Source of the DNA: Flexivirga meconopsidis
Lineage (GTDB): Bacteria; Actinomycetota; Actinomycetes; Actinomycetales; Dermatophilaceae
Length of the DNA: 64,000 nucleotides
Direction of reading: 5' to 3'
Assembly: GCF_026162425.1 (NCBI RefSeq)
Contig: NZ_JAOBQJ010000005.1
Coordinates: forward strand, 434,001-498,000
Each line of letters begins with the position of its first letter. Position 1 is the first letter of the stretch. Of this stretch, positions 1 through 7,894 are shown piece by piece. The notes under the pieces were generated by a model. That model saw only the letters and a list, made by a program, of their open reading frames with translations, was not told where the DNA came from and searched no databases. The translations under genes were made by a program, and so were the position numbers.

Positions 1-1
1 G

Positions 2-244
2 GCCGGCATCGACTACGACGTGGTTGCCGAGGTGAGCTTCCTGTCCGGCGGGCACTCGGCCACCCGCGCCGGCCTGGGGGTGATCCTGCTGCCCACGCTG
101 GACCGCGCGCCGGAAGGTTTGCAGGAGGTGTCCGCACTGCCGGAGCCCCCGCCCGCGCGGATGGTGGTGCGGGCCGCGCCGGACGTGCCGCGCGCCGCCG
201 CGCGCGCAGTGACCTCCGCCGTACGCCGGGCCATGCGCGGGTGA
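2..244 (+). CDS. LysR-family regulator, C-terminal end (5' partial)
   Basis: The frame is open from the left edge of the window and encodes the last 80 residues of a protein. The pattern 'ATRAGLGVILLP' followed by a gL..v stretch and an alanine/arginine-rich tail resembles the end of a LysR substrate-binding domain, where the G-x-G-[IV]-x-x-LP loop closes the effector domain. The helix-turn-helix lies outside the window, so the target and ligand cannot be inferred. The family call is moderate because so little is visible. The next features are a repeat array and a terminator, so this is the last gene of its transcript. Confidence 0.6.
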   Translation, partial: AGIDYDVVAEVSFLSGGHSATRAGLGVILLPTLDRAPEGLQEVSALPEPPPARMVVRAAPDVPRAAARAVTSAVRRAMRG

Positions 245-264
245 CCCGCCGGTCCCGCGCATTT

Positions 265-434
265 CTCACCGATAAGGTGGCTGACGCGCCGAAGATCCGG
301 GCCGGCACGGCGCGTCGCCCACCTTTTCGGTGAGTTCCGGGCCCGCACGGCGCGTCGCCCACCTTTTCGGTGAGTTCCGGGCCCGCACGGCGCGTCGCCC
401 ACCTTTTCGGTGAGTTCCGGGCCCGCACGGCGCG
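265..434. repeat. 40-bp tandem array with an inverted arm
   Basis: A 40-bp unit beginning ACCTTTTCGGTGAGTTCCGG repeats head to tail with exact copies at 321 and 361 and partial copies on each side (297-320, 401-434). Each unit contains CACC-TTTTC-GGTG, a 4-bp stem. An inverted, one-mismatch copy of the CCACCTTTTCGGTGAG core lies at 265-280 (CTCACCGATAAGGTGG). No spacers separate units, so it is not CRISPR. The rest of 245-503 holds no gene. Confidence 0.85.
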
Positions 435-460
435 GCCGGACACACCCCCGCGCAAACGCA

Positions 461-494
461 AGTACGGCTCCCGATCTTGATCGGAAGCCGTACT
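461..494 (-). terminator. Terminator hairpin after the tRNA genes
   Basis: AGTACGGCTcCCGATC and its complement ATCGGaAGCCGTACT form a long stem with a very short loop, 9 nt beyond the 3' end of tRNA-Glu on the minus strand. There is no long T tract, which is common in high-GC actinobacteria. Confidence 0.7.
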
Positions 495-503
495 CGTCAA
501 ACG

Positions 504-576
504 TGACCCCAGCGGGATTCGAACCCGCGTTACCGCCGTGAGAGGGCGACGTACTAGGCCGCTATACGATGGGGCC
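504..576 (-). tRNA. tRNA-Glu (anticodon CTC)
   Basis: The minus-strand sequence begins GGCCCCA and ends TGGGGTC plus discriminator A, which pair as a 7-bp acceptor stem with one G-T pair. The T arm GCGGGTTCGAATCCCGC is canonical. The anticodon stem TCGCC/GGCGG encloses the loop CTCTCAC, giving anticodon CTC for GAG codons. CCA is not encoded. It lies in the same direction as tRNA-Gln 64 bp upstream and gltX further upstream. Confidence 0.95.
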
Positions 577-640
577 GCGGCTGGCAGAACATTACCGGTT
601 ACCGGCAGTTCTGCCCAATCGGTGATCGCTCACCGACTGG

Positions 641-712
641 CTGGGGTACCAGGACTCGAACCTAGACTAACTGAACCAGAATCAGTCGTGCTGCCAATTA
701 CACCATACCCCA
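641..712 (-). tRNA. tRNA-Gln (anticodon CTG)
   Basis: The acceptor stem pairs TGGGGTA with TACCCCA. The anticodon stem ACTGA/TCAGT encloses TTCTGGT, giving anticodon CTG for CAG codons. The T arm reads CTAGGTTCGAGTCCTGG. CCA is not encoded. In actinobacteria that lack GlnRS this tRNA is first charged with glutamate by GltX, then amidated by GatCAB. That is family knowledge, not visible here. Confidence 0.95.
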
Positions 713-772
713 AGGGGGTATCACTCCCGTGCTGCCGGTGACCGGCCGTGCGGGGTGAACCGAGGAGAAACC

Positions 773-1573
773 TTACCGGGCAGGTGCCGTTCGGCCCAAA
801 TCGAGCACCGCCAGACCGGCCGCGTCCGGCCGCAATTGGTCGAGGCCTGTGATGACCGGCACATCATCGGGCGCGGTGGCGTCCGAGATCGCCGCGTCGG
901 GTGCGTGGCCGACCTCGGTATGACGGGGGCGGCGTAACCAGATCGGCTGCAGCCCGGCGCGGGCGGGGCCGAGCACGTCGGCTTCGAACTCGTCGCCGAT
1001 GTACGCCGTGCGCGACGGGTCGCTGCCGAGCTCTGCGACGGCGTGCCGGAAGACCGCTGGGTCCGGTTTGCCGACGCCGAGCGTGTCGCGGGTGACGACC
1101 GGTCCCAGCCGCCCTTCGAGCCCGAGAGCCGAAAGCTTCGACTGCGTCGCCGCCGCGGACGAATTGGTCAACGCGCCGAAGCGCAGGCCGGCCGCGGCGC
1201 AGGCGTCGAGGAAGGGCAGCACGTCGTCGTAGACCCGCTGCCGCTCGAGGAACGCCGGACGGAAGGCCGCCTCATAGACGTCGATCGCATCGTCGGGAAG
1301 CGAACGCCCTTGTGCCGCACCGACTTCGGCGAGTCGGGCGGCCCGCATCTGCTCGAAATCGAGTTCTCCTGCGGTGTAGCGCTTGAAGAACCCTCCTGGG
1401 TCGCTGCGAAAGCGACGGGCCGCGGCCTGGCGCCATACGTCCGACTCGTCCGGCCAGACCGCCGCCATCGCCACCTCGCCGGCCCCGATCATCGCCGCGG
1501 TCGTGTCGAGCAGCGTGTCGTCGATGTCCAGGAGCACCGCGTGGACCGGCAGTGTCCCGGCTGCCTGCGTCAC
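773..1573 (-). CDS. HAD-superfamily hydrolase
   Basis: This 266-residue protein is a haloacid-dehalogenase-type phosphatase. Motif I is LLDIDDTLLDT (Asp nucleophile and D+2 acid) near the N terminus, motif II is LTNSSA, motif III is KPDPAVF, and motif IV is YIGDEFEADVLGP. A helical cap lies between motifs I and II, as in the subfamily I phosphoglycolate phosphatase or 2-haloacid dehalogenase types. The substrate is unknown. The frame stays open into gltX, but the GTG at 1573, 7 bp after the gltX stop, gives a normal-length protein, so the two are probably co-transcribed. GTG at 1579 is an alternative start. Confidence 0.85.
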   Translation of the reverse strand: MTQAAGTLPVHAVLLDIDDTLLDTTAAMIGAGEVAMAAVWPDESDVWRQAAARRFRSDPGGFFKRYTAGELDFEQMRAARLAEVGAAQGRSLPDDAIDVYEAAFRPAFLERQRVYDDVLPFLDACAAAGLRFGALTNSSAAATQSKLSALGLEGRLGPVVTRDTLGVGKPDPAVFRHAVAELGSDPSRTAYIGDEFEADVLGPARAGLQPIWLRRPRHTEVGHAPDAAISDATAPDDVPVITGLDQLRPDAAGLAVLDLGRTAPAR

Positions 1574-1580
1574 CCCCACG

Positions 1581-3110
1581 TCAGAGCGAGTCGCGCAGCG
1601 CCTGCAACCGCCGCATCGTCGAGGCCTTGCCGAGGATCTCCATCGACTCGAAGAGCGGCGGAGAGACCCGCTGCCCCGACACGGCCGTGCGGATCGGACC
1701 GAACGCCAGCCGCGGCTTGATGCCGAGGCCGTCGACGATCGCGGTGCGCAGTGCCTCCTCGAGCCGGTCGGCGGTCCACTCCAGACCGGAGCCGTCCGGG
1801 TTGCCGATCGCCCCGCTGATCGGCTCGAGCGCGGCGATCGCCGCATCCAGCACCTGAGGAGCGCTCTCCTTCAACTGCTTTCGCGCGTCGTCGGCGATCT
1901 CGAGCTTGTCGTCGGCGACGAAGAACGGAGCCACCAGCGGGGTCGCCTCGGTCAGCAGATTGATGCGCGTCTGGATCAGCGGCACGATCGCATTGAGCCG
2001 GCCGAACTGCGGCAACGACGGGTTCTCCGGGAGCACGCCGTCACGCTGCAGGAAGGGCAGCAGCCGCGCCGTGAGGTCCTGCTCGGACAACTCCCGGATG
2101 TAGTGCGCATTGAGCCAGTTGAGCTTGTCGAGGTTGAACACCGCACCCGCGGGGTTGATCTTGTGCCAGGCGAAATTCTTGCTGAACTCCTCGAAGCTGA
2201 AGACCTCGCGCTCGGTTCCGTCGTCCTCGATGAGCGGCGGATGCCCTTGCAGCGCAAGGAAATTGACAAGCGCTTCGGGAACGTAACCCTCGTCCTTGAA
2301 CCACGTCAGCTTGGCCCACGGACTCTTGCGCTTGGAGATCTTCGCCTTCTTCTCGTCCCGCAGCAGCGGGATGTGCGCAAACTCCGGAGCCTGCCAGCCG
2401 AGCCATTCGAAGAGCAGCAGGTGCTTGGGTGTCGAGGAAATCCACTCCTGCCCGCGCACCACGTGGGTGATCTCCATCAGGTGGTCGTCGACCACGACCG
2501 CCAGATGGTATGTCGGGAAGCCGTCGGCCTTCACGATCACCTGGTCGTCCGGCTTCGGCGCCTTCGTGCGGCCCATGATCAGGTCGTCGAACTCCAGCGG
2601 CACGTCGTCCGGGATGAGCATCCGCACTACCGGGGTGTCGGTGAATCCCGGTAGTTTGGAACGCTCTTCGCGGGTCTTGCCCAGGCACATCCGGTCGTAG
2701 CCGGTGGGCTGCTTGGTCTTCTGCTGCACCTCGCGCATCTGCGCCAGGCGCTCGCTGGAGCACCAGCACAGGTAGGCGTGGCCGTCGGCGAGCAGCTGCT
2801 CGGCATACGGCTTGTAGGTCTCGAGCCGTTCGGACTGCTTGTAGGGCGCGAACGGGCCGCCCTTGTCCGGGCCCTCGTCCCAGTGCAGCCCCAGCCAGTG
2901 CAGCGTGTCGTAGAGCTGCTGCTCGCTGTCGGCCTGGAACCGCGTCCGGTCGGTGTCCTCGATGCGCAGGATGAAGCTGCCCCCCTGCTGCCGGGCGAAT
3001 GCCAGGTCGAAGATCGAGACGTATGCCGTGCCGACGTGCGGATCGCCGGTGGGCGACGGCGCGACGCGCAGACGGGGCTTGCGGACGGATTCGGGCGTAG
3101 CGGTGCTCAT
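1581..3110 (-). CDS. gltX: Glutamyl-tRNA synthetase
   Basis: GltX charges tRNA-Glu with glutamate and, in organisms without GlnRS, also tRNA-Gln. The HIGH-type signature is APSPTGDPHVGTAY near residue 20 and the KMSKS-type loop is KISKRKSPW near residue 260. The length of 509 aa matches bacterial GltX. The C-terminal anticodon-binding helical domain follows. ATG at 3110 is preferred, and an in-frame GTG at 3119 would add three residues. There is no Shine-Dalgarno, but a TATCAT hexamer sits at 3121-3126, implying a very short or absent leader. It is followed by a HAD gene and the tRNA-Gln and tRNA-Glu genes, its likely substrates. Confidence 0.97.
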   Translation of the reverse strand: MSTATPESVRKPRLRVAPSPTGDPHVGTAYVSIFDLAFARQQGGSFILRIEDTDRTRFQADSEQQLYDTLHWLGLHWDEGPDKGGPFAPYKQSERLETYKPYAEQLLADGHAYLCWCSSERLAQMREVQQKTKQPTGYDRMCLGKTREERSKLPGFTDTPVVRMLIPDDVPLEFDDLIMGRTKAPKPDDQVIVKADGFPTYHLAVVVDDHLMEITHVVRGQEWISSTPKHLLLFEWLGWQAPEFAHIPLLRDEKKAKISKRKSPWAKLTWFKDEGYVPEALVNFLALQGHPPLIEDDGTEREVFSFEEFSKNFAWHKINPAGAVFNLDKLNWLNAHYIRELSEQDLTARLLPFLQRDGVLPENPSLPQFGRLNAIVPLIQTRINLLTEATPLVAPFFVADDKLEIADDARKQLKESAPQVLDAAIAALEPISGAIGNPDGSGLEWTADRLEEALRTAIVDGLGIKPRLAFGPIRTAVSGQRVSPPLFESMEILGKASTMRRLQALRDSL

Positions 3111-3135
3111 GATGGGCACGATGATATCGGCGCTT

Positions 3136-3714
3136 TCAGAGCAGTGCGTGCGCCAGTGACTCCTGCATCCAGGTGAGGAAGTCGTAGTAGAGCCCGGTCA
3201 GCAGCCTCGGGTCGTCGCTGACCGCGTCGCCGGCTTCGACAATGTCGTGCTGCAACTGTTCGGAGTCGTCGTCGGAGCGCAGCCCCAACCGCTCGCCGAG
3301 CGCCAGCCGCGCGTCGGTGAGTGAGATGAGCAAGGCCTGTGCCTGACCGAGGTCGAGCTCCAGTTTCTCTCCGCGTGTGGCGTCGAGCGCCGCGATCGCG
3401 GTCGACAGATTGGCAGCCTTGCGCTGCCGCAGCCCGTGCTCGGTGAGCGACCGGAACTCCGAGGCGACCTCGGCGTCCTCCCGATGGCCGTCGGGCAGCA
3501 GCCGGGCGAGCGCCGGGTCACGCGAAGCCAGCTCGTCGGGGTCGGCGGTGCGGCCGATCGACGCCATCATGTCCTCGACCGGATCGCCAGTCGCTCCGTC
3601 GTTTGGCGCGACCAGTTGACGGGTCTGGGTCAGCAGCTCGCTGACCACTTCGCGTTCCTCCGCCGCCATCTTGGCCACGACGCGAGAACCCTTGCGCTTG
3701 AAGGCGGTTGCCAC
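3136..3714 (-). CDS. DUF2017 family protein (ClpS-linked)
   Basis: This 192-residue soluble protein has a basic N terminus, a long acidic helical middle and the typical C-terminal 'LTGLYYDFLTWMQESL' segment of DUF2017 proteins. These are conserved in actinobacteria immediately after clpS (for example Mycobacterium tuberculosis Rv1331-Rv1332). The start GTG at 3714 is one base past the clpS stop, so the two are translationally coupled. The biochemical function is unknown. The fixed gene order suggests a role near ClpS/ClpAP-dependent degradation, which is inference. Confidence 0.9.
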   Translation of the reverse strand: MATAFKRKGSRVVAKMAAEEREVVSELLTQTRQLVAPNDGATGDPVEDMMASIGRTADPDELASRDPALARLLPDGHREDAEVASEFRSLTEHGLRQRKAANLSTAIAALDATRGEKLELDLGQAQALLISLTDARLALGERLGLRSDDDSEQLQHDIVEAGDAVSDDPRLLTGLYYDFLTWMQESLAHALL

Positions 3715-3715
3715 G

Positions 3716-4018
3716 TCATACGTCCTTTTCGAAAGTGGCCCACAGCCCGTATCCGTGCATCGCTTCGGTGTCGGTCTCCATGCGCTCGCGCGGGCCGTGC
3801 GAGACCGCCGCCTTGCCGTCGCGGTGCACGCTCATCATCAGCTTCTCGGCCTTGGCCTGCGAGTAGCCGAAGTAGTTCTGAAAGACCCAGGAGACATAGG
3901 ACATCAGGTTGACCGGGTCGTTCCAGACGATCGTGACCCACGGCTGGTCGAGCTGGCGCTCGGCATCGGTGTCGACATCGACGTCGGGCGAGGCATGCTC
4001 GGGGGGCGCGACTGACAC
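3716..4018 (-). CDS. clpS: ClpS adaptor protein
   Basis: ClpS delivers N-degron substrates to the ClpC/ClpA-ClpP protease. The core [20 protein letters not shown] is followed by an [14 protein letters not shown] helix and a C-terminal [18 protein letters not shown] segment. The NDPVN motif and the hydrophobic pocket residues match the family. The frame stays open to a GTG at 4066, but a TATCGT -10 hexamer (4026-4031) lies exactly 7 nt before GTG 4018, and starting there gives 100 aa, the usual size. That start also separates the promoter from the divergent pncB promoter. Confidence 0.93.
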   Translation of the reverse strand: MSVAPPEHASPDVDVDTDAERQLDQPWVTIVWNDPVNLMSYVSWVFQNYFGYSQAKAEKLMMSVHRDGKAAVSHGPRERMETDTEAMHGYGLWATFEKDV

Positions 4019-4025
4019 GCTTTCC

Positions 4026-4091
4026 ACGATAGGCACTGGGGCGCCCGTCACGCGAGGCTCCCCCACCCATCAGGGCGTCATTAACTACAGT
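4026..4091. promoter_or_regulatory. Divergent leaderless promoters of clpS and pncB
   Basis: On the minus strand TATCGT (4026-4031) precedes clpS GTG 4018 by 7 nt. On the plus strand TACAGT (4086-4091) precedes pncB GTG 4099 by 7 nt. Both fit TANNNT extended by 6-7 nt to a start codon with no Shine-Dalgarno, typical of actinobacterial leaderless transcripts. Confidence 0.65.
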
Positions 4092-4098
4092 GACGCGG

Positions 4099-5403
4099 GT
4101 GACGACACCACCGGGCGTGTCCACCGCCCTGCTCACCGACCAATACGAGCTGACCATGCTCAGTGCCGCCCTCAAGGACGGCACCGCGCACCGCCGCAGC
4201 GTTTTCGAGACGTTCGGGCGCCGGCTGCCCGACTGTCGCCGGTACGGCGTGGTCGCCGGCACCGGGCGCCTCCTGGACGCATTGGCCGACTTCCGCTTCG
4301 GCGACGCCGAGCTGGCCGACCTGCGCGAGCGTGGCGTCGTCGACGAGCCGACACTCGACTGGCTGGCCGACTACCGCTTCACCGGCAACATCTGGGGATA
4401 CGCCGAGGGCGACGTCTACTTCCCCGGCTCGCCGATGCTGATCGTGGAGTCGACCTTCGCCGAGGGCGTGGTGCTGGAGACACTCGTGCTGTCGATCCTC
4501 AACCACGACAGCGCGATCGCATCCGCGGCTTCCCGTATGACGGCAGCCGCGGAGGACCGGCCCTGCATCGAGATGGGCTCCCGTCGTACTCATGAGGACG
4601 CGGCCGTTGCGGCGGCCCGGGCGGCATACATCGCCGGCTTCGCGACCACCTCCAACCTGGAGGCCGGGCGACGTTACGGCGTGCCGACGACCGGCACGTC
4701 GGCGCACTCGTTCACGCTGCTGCACGACGATGAACGCGCCGCGTTCGCCTCGCAGGTGGACGCGCTCGGGGTGGGCACCACGTTGCTGGTCGACACCTAC
4801 GACGTGACCAACGCGGTCAAGCTCGCCGTCGAGGTTGCCGGTCCCGAACTCGGTGGTGTGCGGCTGGACTCGGGTGACCTGTTGCAGCAGGCGCGCGAGG
4901 TGCGGGCCCAACTCGACAGCCTCGGCGCCACCAAGACCAAGATCGTGGTCACCTCCGATCTCGACGAGTTCGCGATCGCGGCGCTGCAGGCCGGCCCGGT
5001 CGACGGCTACGGAGTCGGCACCCAGTTGGTCACCGGATCCGGCGCTCCCACAGCGGGATTGGTCTACAAGCTGGTCGCCCGCGAGGACTCCGCCGGCCAG
5101 ATGCAGGGCGTCGCCAAGAAGAGCAAGGACAAAACCTCCGTCGGCGGCCGCAAATATGCCCTGCGCCGCCGTAACGCGCGCGGCACCGCCGAGGCCGAGC
5201 TGATCGGCATCGGCACCCGCCCCGAGGACGACGGCGACGACCGCCAACTGCTGGTGCCGCTGGTCAAGGACGGCGACCGGGTCTTCCACGGCACGCTCGA
5301 CGACGCGCGCAAGCAGCACACCGCGGCCCGCGACGAGCTGCCGCCCACCGCGCGCCAGATGTCACGCGGCGAGCCGGTGATCCCGACGGTTTACGAGAGC
5401 TGA
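4099..5403 (+). CDS. pncB: Nicotinate phosphoribosyltransferase
   Basis: PncB converts nicotinate, PRPP and ATP to nicotinate mononucleotide in the Preiss-Handler NAD salvage pathway. The N terminus TALLTDQYELTM, the central GTSAHSF loop (phosphorylatable His) and the LDSGDL phosphate-binding segment are characteristic. The length of 434 aa is normal. GTG 4099 is chosen over GTG 4090 because of the TACAGT hexamer 7 nt upstream. It is divergent from clpS, an arrangement also seen in mycobacteria. Nicotinamidase (12174) would supply its substrate. Confidence 0.95.
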   Translation: MTTPPGVSTALLTDQYELTMLSAALKDGTAHRRSVFETFGRRLPDCRRYGVVAGTGRLLDALADFRFGDAELADLRERGVVDEPTLDWLADYRFTGNIWGYAEGDVYFPGSPMLIVESTFAEGVVLETLVLSILNHDSAIASAASRMTAAAEDRPCIEMGSRRTHEDAAVAAARAAYIAGFATTSNLEAGRRYGVPTTGTSAHSFTLLHDDERAAFASQVDALGVGTTLLVDTYDVTNAVKLAVEVAGPELGGVRLDSGDLLQQAREVRAQLDSLGATKTKIVVTSDLDEFAIAALQAGPVDGYGVGTQLVTGSGAPTAGLVYKLVAREDSAGQMQGVAKKSKDKTSVGGRKYALRRRNARGTAEAELIGIGTRPEDDGDDRQLLVPLVKDGDRVFHGTLDDARKQHTAARDELPPTARQMSRGEPVIPTVYES

Positions 5404-5438
5404 GCCGCGCCCCCGCCTGTCGAATAGCCCCCTGCTGG

Positions 5439-5476
5439 TCGAGTAGCGGCGAGGAACGAGCCGCGTATCGAGACCC
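5439..5476. repeat. Interspersed Micrococcales-type repeat
   Basis: GTCGAGTAGCGGCGAGGAACG continues into AGCCGCGTATCGAGACCC. It is a short imperfect palindrome in which TCGAGTAG and TATCGAGAC bound the unit. From memory, sequences of this form are widespread in intergenic DNA of Micrococcales genomes. Only one copy is seen in this window. Confidence 0.55.
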
Positions 5477-5484
5477 AGCCCGTC

Positions 5485-5545
5485 GCCGAGGTAGCACTCC
5501 CGGTCGCTTCGGGAGCCGCATAATGACCGCGAGTGCTACCTCGCG
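5485..5545. repeat. 60-bp imperfect palindrome, copy A
   Basis: GCCGAGGTAGCACTC at the left end pairs with GAGTGCTACCTCGCG at the right end. The interior GGTCGCTTCGGGAGCC is also partly self-complementary. A diverged copy lies at 12036-12097 (copy B). It occupies the gap between the convergent pncB and DJ-1 genes, so it may act as a terminator or be a small non-autonomous repeat. The rest of 5404-5576 holds no gene. Confidence 0.7.
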
Positions 5546-5576
5546 GACCGTCACTCCGGCGGCTGAGCATGCGCTC

Positions 5577-6233
5577 CTACGACGCTTGACTCGCGCGCTG
5601 CGCACCCATGGACGCCGCGCGCTCGAGGATCCGAGGCCCCGCCTTCTCCGGTGAACCGGCATCGACGGGCGGCTGCGGGTCGTGCTCGATGATGAGCTGG
5701 GCGGCCCTCGCAGTGTCGGCGTCGCGCAGCAGTTCGACCAGTCGCAGCGCCATGTCGATGCCGCTGGAAACTCCTGCCGCCGTGATGACCCGGTGCGGCA
5801 GGAGTTCCACAACGCGCTGCGTGGTCGGTGCCGCACCGAGTTCGCCGAGCAGCTGCAGCACCGAGTAGTGCGAGGTGGCGGGCAGACCGTCGAGCAGCCC
5901 CGCCGCAGCGAGCACCAGAGACCCGGAGCAGACGGACGTGGTGAACTGGGTCATCCGGTGGATGTCGCGCACCCATGCGCGAAATTCGTTGTCCGCCAGG
6001 CAGTCTCGAGTGCCCGGACCGCCCGGGACCAGGAGCACGTCTGCGTGCTCAATCTCGGCGATCGGCCGGTCGACCAGGAGCCCGAGCATCCCGTGGTCAC
6101 AGCGAACCGGTCCCAGTTGCTTCCCGGCGAAGACGACATCGATGTCCGGCACCTGGTGCAGCACCTCGTAAGGACCGATCGCATCGAGCGCCGTGATCCC
6201 GTCGAACAGCGGTATGACGACAGTCGTTGTCAT
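5577..6233 (-). CDS. DJ-1/PfpI family protein, isonitrile hydratase-like
   Basis: This 218-residue class I glutamine-amidotransferase-like protein has a VLLVPGGPGTRD loop and the nucleophile elbow SVCSGSLVLAAAGLLDG with the conserved cysteine. The layout is closest to isonitrile hydratase (InhA) and related ThiJ/PfpI enzymes, but the substrate is not determined. ATG 6233 follows GGGAGCTCCAC and overlaps the stop of the upstream GlxA-type gene by ATGA, so the two are translationally coupled. A longer frame upstream lacks an RBS. Regulator and enzyme share the DJ-1 fold, so they may sense and process the same ligand. Confidence 0.85.
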   Translation of the reverse strand: MTTTVVIPLFDGITALDAIGPYEVLHQVPDIDVVFAGKQLGPVRCDHGMLGLLVDRPIAEIEHADVLLVPGGPGTRDCLADNEFRAWVRDIHRMTQFTTSVCSGSLVLAAAGLLDGLPATSHYSVLQLLGELGAAPTTQRVVELLPHRVITAAGVSSGIDMALRLVELLRDADTARAAQLIIEHDPQPPVDAGSPEKAGPRILERAASMGAQRASQAS

Positions 6234-7198
6234 GTGGAGCTCCCGGTAGTGAACCGACGGCGGTATGCCGACGGGCTGGTGCCGCAACGCATCTGGAATC
6301 CGCGACGTAGGCTCTCAGCGGACGCAAATCCGCAGTCCCGCGCGACGGATGCGACAGTCGAATCAGTAGTGGTCAGTAGCGTTTTCGCGATGTCGATCCG
6401 GGCAGACGTCACGTATTCGCCGACGCTCACCCCGACCTCTGCAGCGAACCGGCGCTGAAACTGGCGCGGCGAGAGTTGAGCTGCGCGGGCCAGCACCTCG
6501 ACCCGGTGATCGTGCTGCGGGTCGGCGTCGATGCTGCGTTGCACCGCAGAGATGCGGTCGTCGTGCGCCCGCCTGCGCCGTACCGGCCCGGCGAACTGTG
6601 ACTGGTTTCCATCACGTCGTAATGACATGACCATGTGCCGCGACACCGTTTGTGCAACCTCGCTGCCGCAGTCGTCCTCGATGACGGCCAGGCCGAGGTC
6701 GATGCCGGCAGTGACGCCACCGGAGGACCAGATGTGACCGTCGCGATGGTAGATCGGGTCGGTCATCACCCGGGTGTTCGGCAGTCGGCAGGCAAGCTCG
6801 TCGGCGTAGGCCCAGTGCGTGGTGACCGCAGCTCCGTCGAGGAGTCCGGCATCGCCGGCCAGAAAGGCACCGGTGCACACCGTCATCAGGCGGTGCGGCC
6901 TGCACTCGCGCAGCCACGCCAGCAGCTCCGGCTGCGGTTCGCGCGTGCCGTAGCCGCCGGGGATGACCAGCGTCCCTTGGACGAGGTCGGGCAGCGGATC
7001 CGCCGACAAGCGCAAGCCGCTGCTGCTGCGCACGGCGGATCGGGCGGCGACAACGCGGAGTTCGTACGCCGGCGCCCGCCCGGCCGAGCGCAACACGTCG
7101 TTCGCGGCTTCGAGGACCTCCAACGGCCCGGTGAGGTCCAGCGATTGCACGCCATCGAAGACCACGAACGTCACTCGTTCGGCTCGGTTTGGCTTCAC
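6230..7198 (-). CDS. GlxA-type transcriptional regulator (DJ-1 domain plus AraC HTH)
   Basis: Residues about 1-170 form a DJ-1/PfpI domain (VTFVVFDGVQSLDLTGPLEVL, then LVIPGGYGTR and VCTGAFLAGDAGLLDG). The C-terminal 100 residues form a double AraC helix-turn-helix (LARAAQLSPRQFQRRF and SVARDCGFASAESLRRGF). Such GlxA proteins regulate diverse catabolic operons, with the DJ-1 domain as ligand sensor. GTG 7198 has GAAGGA 8 nt upstream. ATG 7207 and a longer frame are also open. It heads a two-gene operon with the DJ-1 enzyme it probably controls. Confidence 0.9.
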   Translation of the reverse strand: MKPNRAERVTFVVFDGVQSLDLTGPLEVLEAANDVLRSAGRAPAYELRVVAARSAVRSSSGLRLSADPLPDLVQGTLVIPGGYGTREPQPELLAWLRECRPHRLMTVCTGAFLAGDAGLLDGAAVTTHWAYADELACRLPNTRVMTDPIYHRDGHIWSSGGVTAGIDLGLAVIEDDCGSEVAQTVSRHMVMSLRRDGNQSQFAGPVRRRRAHDDRISAVQRSIDADPQHDHRVEVLARAAQLSPRQFQRRFAAEVGVSVGEYVTSARIDIAKTLLTTTDSTVASVARDCGFASAESLRRGFQMRCGTSPSAYRRRFTTGSST

Positions 7199-7282
7199 AC
7201 GATGCATCCTTCGGCGATCTCGCCGACGGCACAATGTCGTTGATCGCACGATTCATGCCATCAGTGGGACGTTGTCCGAACC

Positions 7283-7894
7283 TCAGCCGCCGAGCGGGAA
7301 CGCGCGGCGGTCGGCCCAGGTGAATGCTCCCGTCTCCGGTCGCTGGTTCACCGCCACCAGATCAAGGCTGCTCGCGGTCACCACGACCGGCTCCCACGAC
7401 CGCGCGACGTTCTCGATCAGTTGCTCGATGCGGCGCCGAGACGTGGGCCGCACGGCATACGCAAGGCTGACGTGCGGCAGCGCGGTCGGCACCGGCACCC
7501 CCGCATGACCGTGCAGTCGCAGCTGTGACAAAAACGTGGTGAGGTCCGCCCACCCTGGCACGTCACACGGCACGACGACGCCGGTATCGACCACGACCGG
7601 AGGCAGCAATCGCACCGATATCGGCGCTATGTCGAGCGTCGCCTGCTCAATCGCCACCTGCAAACCCTGCCACGCATTGGGATCGAGATCGTCGACATAC
7701 CAAGGGAATTGGGCAACGGTCAGGTGGCGATACCGCGCTGCTTGAGTCGGCATGACTGCGTTGATGCGGTGCGCAGCCGCATCGAGCGCAGACAGCTCGG
7801 GAAGCAGGTAGACGTGCAACCGGCCGTCACGGCCCCAGCGCACCCCGGGGCGGTCGAAGAACGGCTCAAGCGTCGGCTCAGTCAGCCTGATCAC
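7283..7894 (-). CDS. 2H phosphoesterase (2'-5' RNA ligase-like)
   Basis: This protein of about 203 residues has two HxTx-type motifs, HLTV (His57) and HVSL (His141), spaced as in the 2H phosphoesterase superfamily (2'-5' RNA ligase/LigT, cyclic phosphodiesterases). The two histidines act as general acid and base on 2',3'-cyclic or 2'-5' phosphodiesters. GTG 7894 lies 17 bp inside the MgtC-like gene, so it is the last member of a translationally coupled operon with a transporter and a nucleoside hydrolase. A nucleotide-related substrate such as a cyclic phosphate is inferred from context. Confidence 0.8.
   Translation of the reverse strand: MIRLTEPTLEPFFDRPGVRWGRDGRLHVYLLPELSALDAAAHRINAVMPTQAARYRHLTVAQFPWYVDDLDPNAWQGLQVAIEQATLDIAPISVRLLPPVVVDTGVVVPCDVPGWADLTTFLSQLRLHGHAGVPVPTALPHVSLAYAVRPTSRRRIEQLIENVARSWEPVVVTASSLDLVAVNQRPETGAFTWADRRAFPLGG

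Noticed and set aside
265-434. CRISPR array interpretation of the 40-bp repeats
   Set aside because: Units abut directly without unique spacers, and no cas genes lie near.
3119-3119. GTG start for gltX giving three more residues
   Set aside because: No Shine-Dalgarno and the ATG at 3110 gives the usual N terminus; both remain possible.
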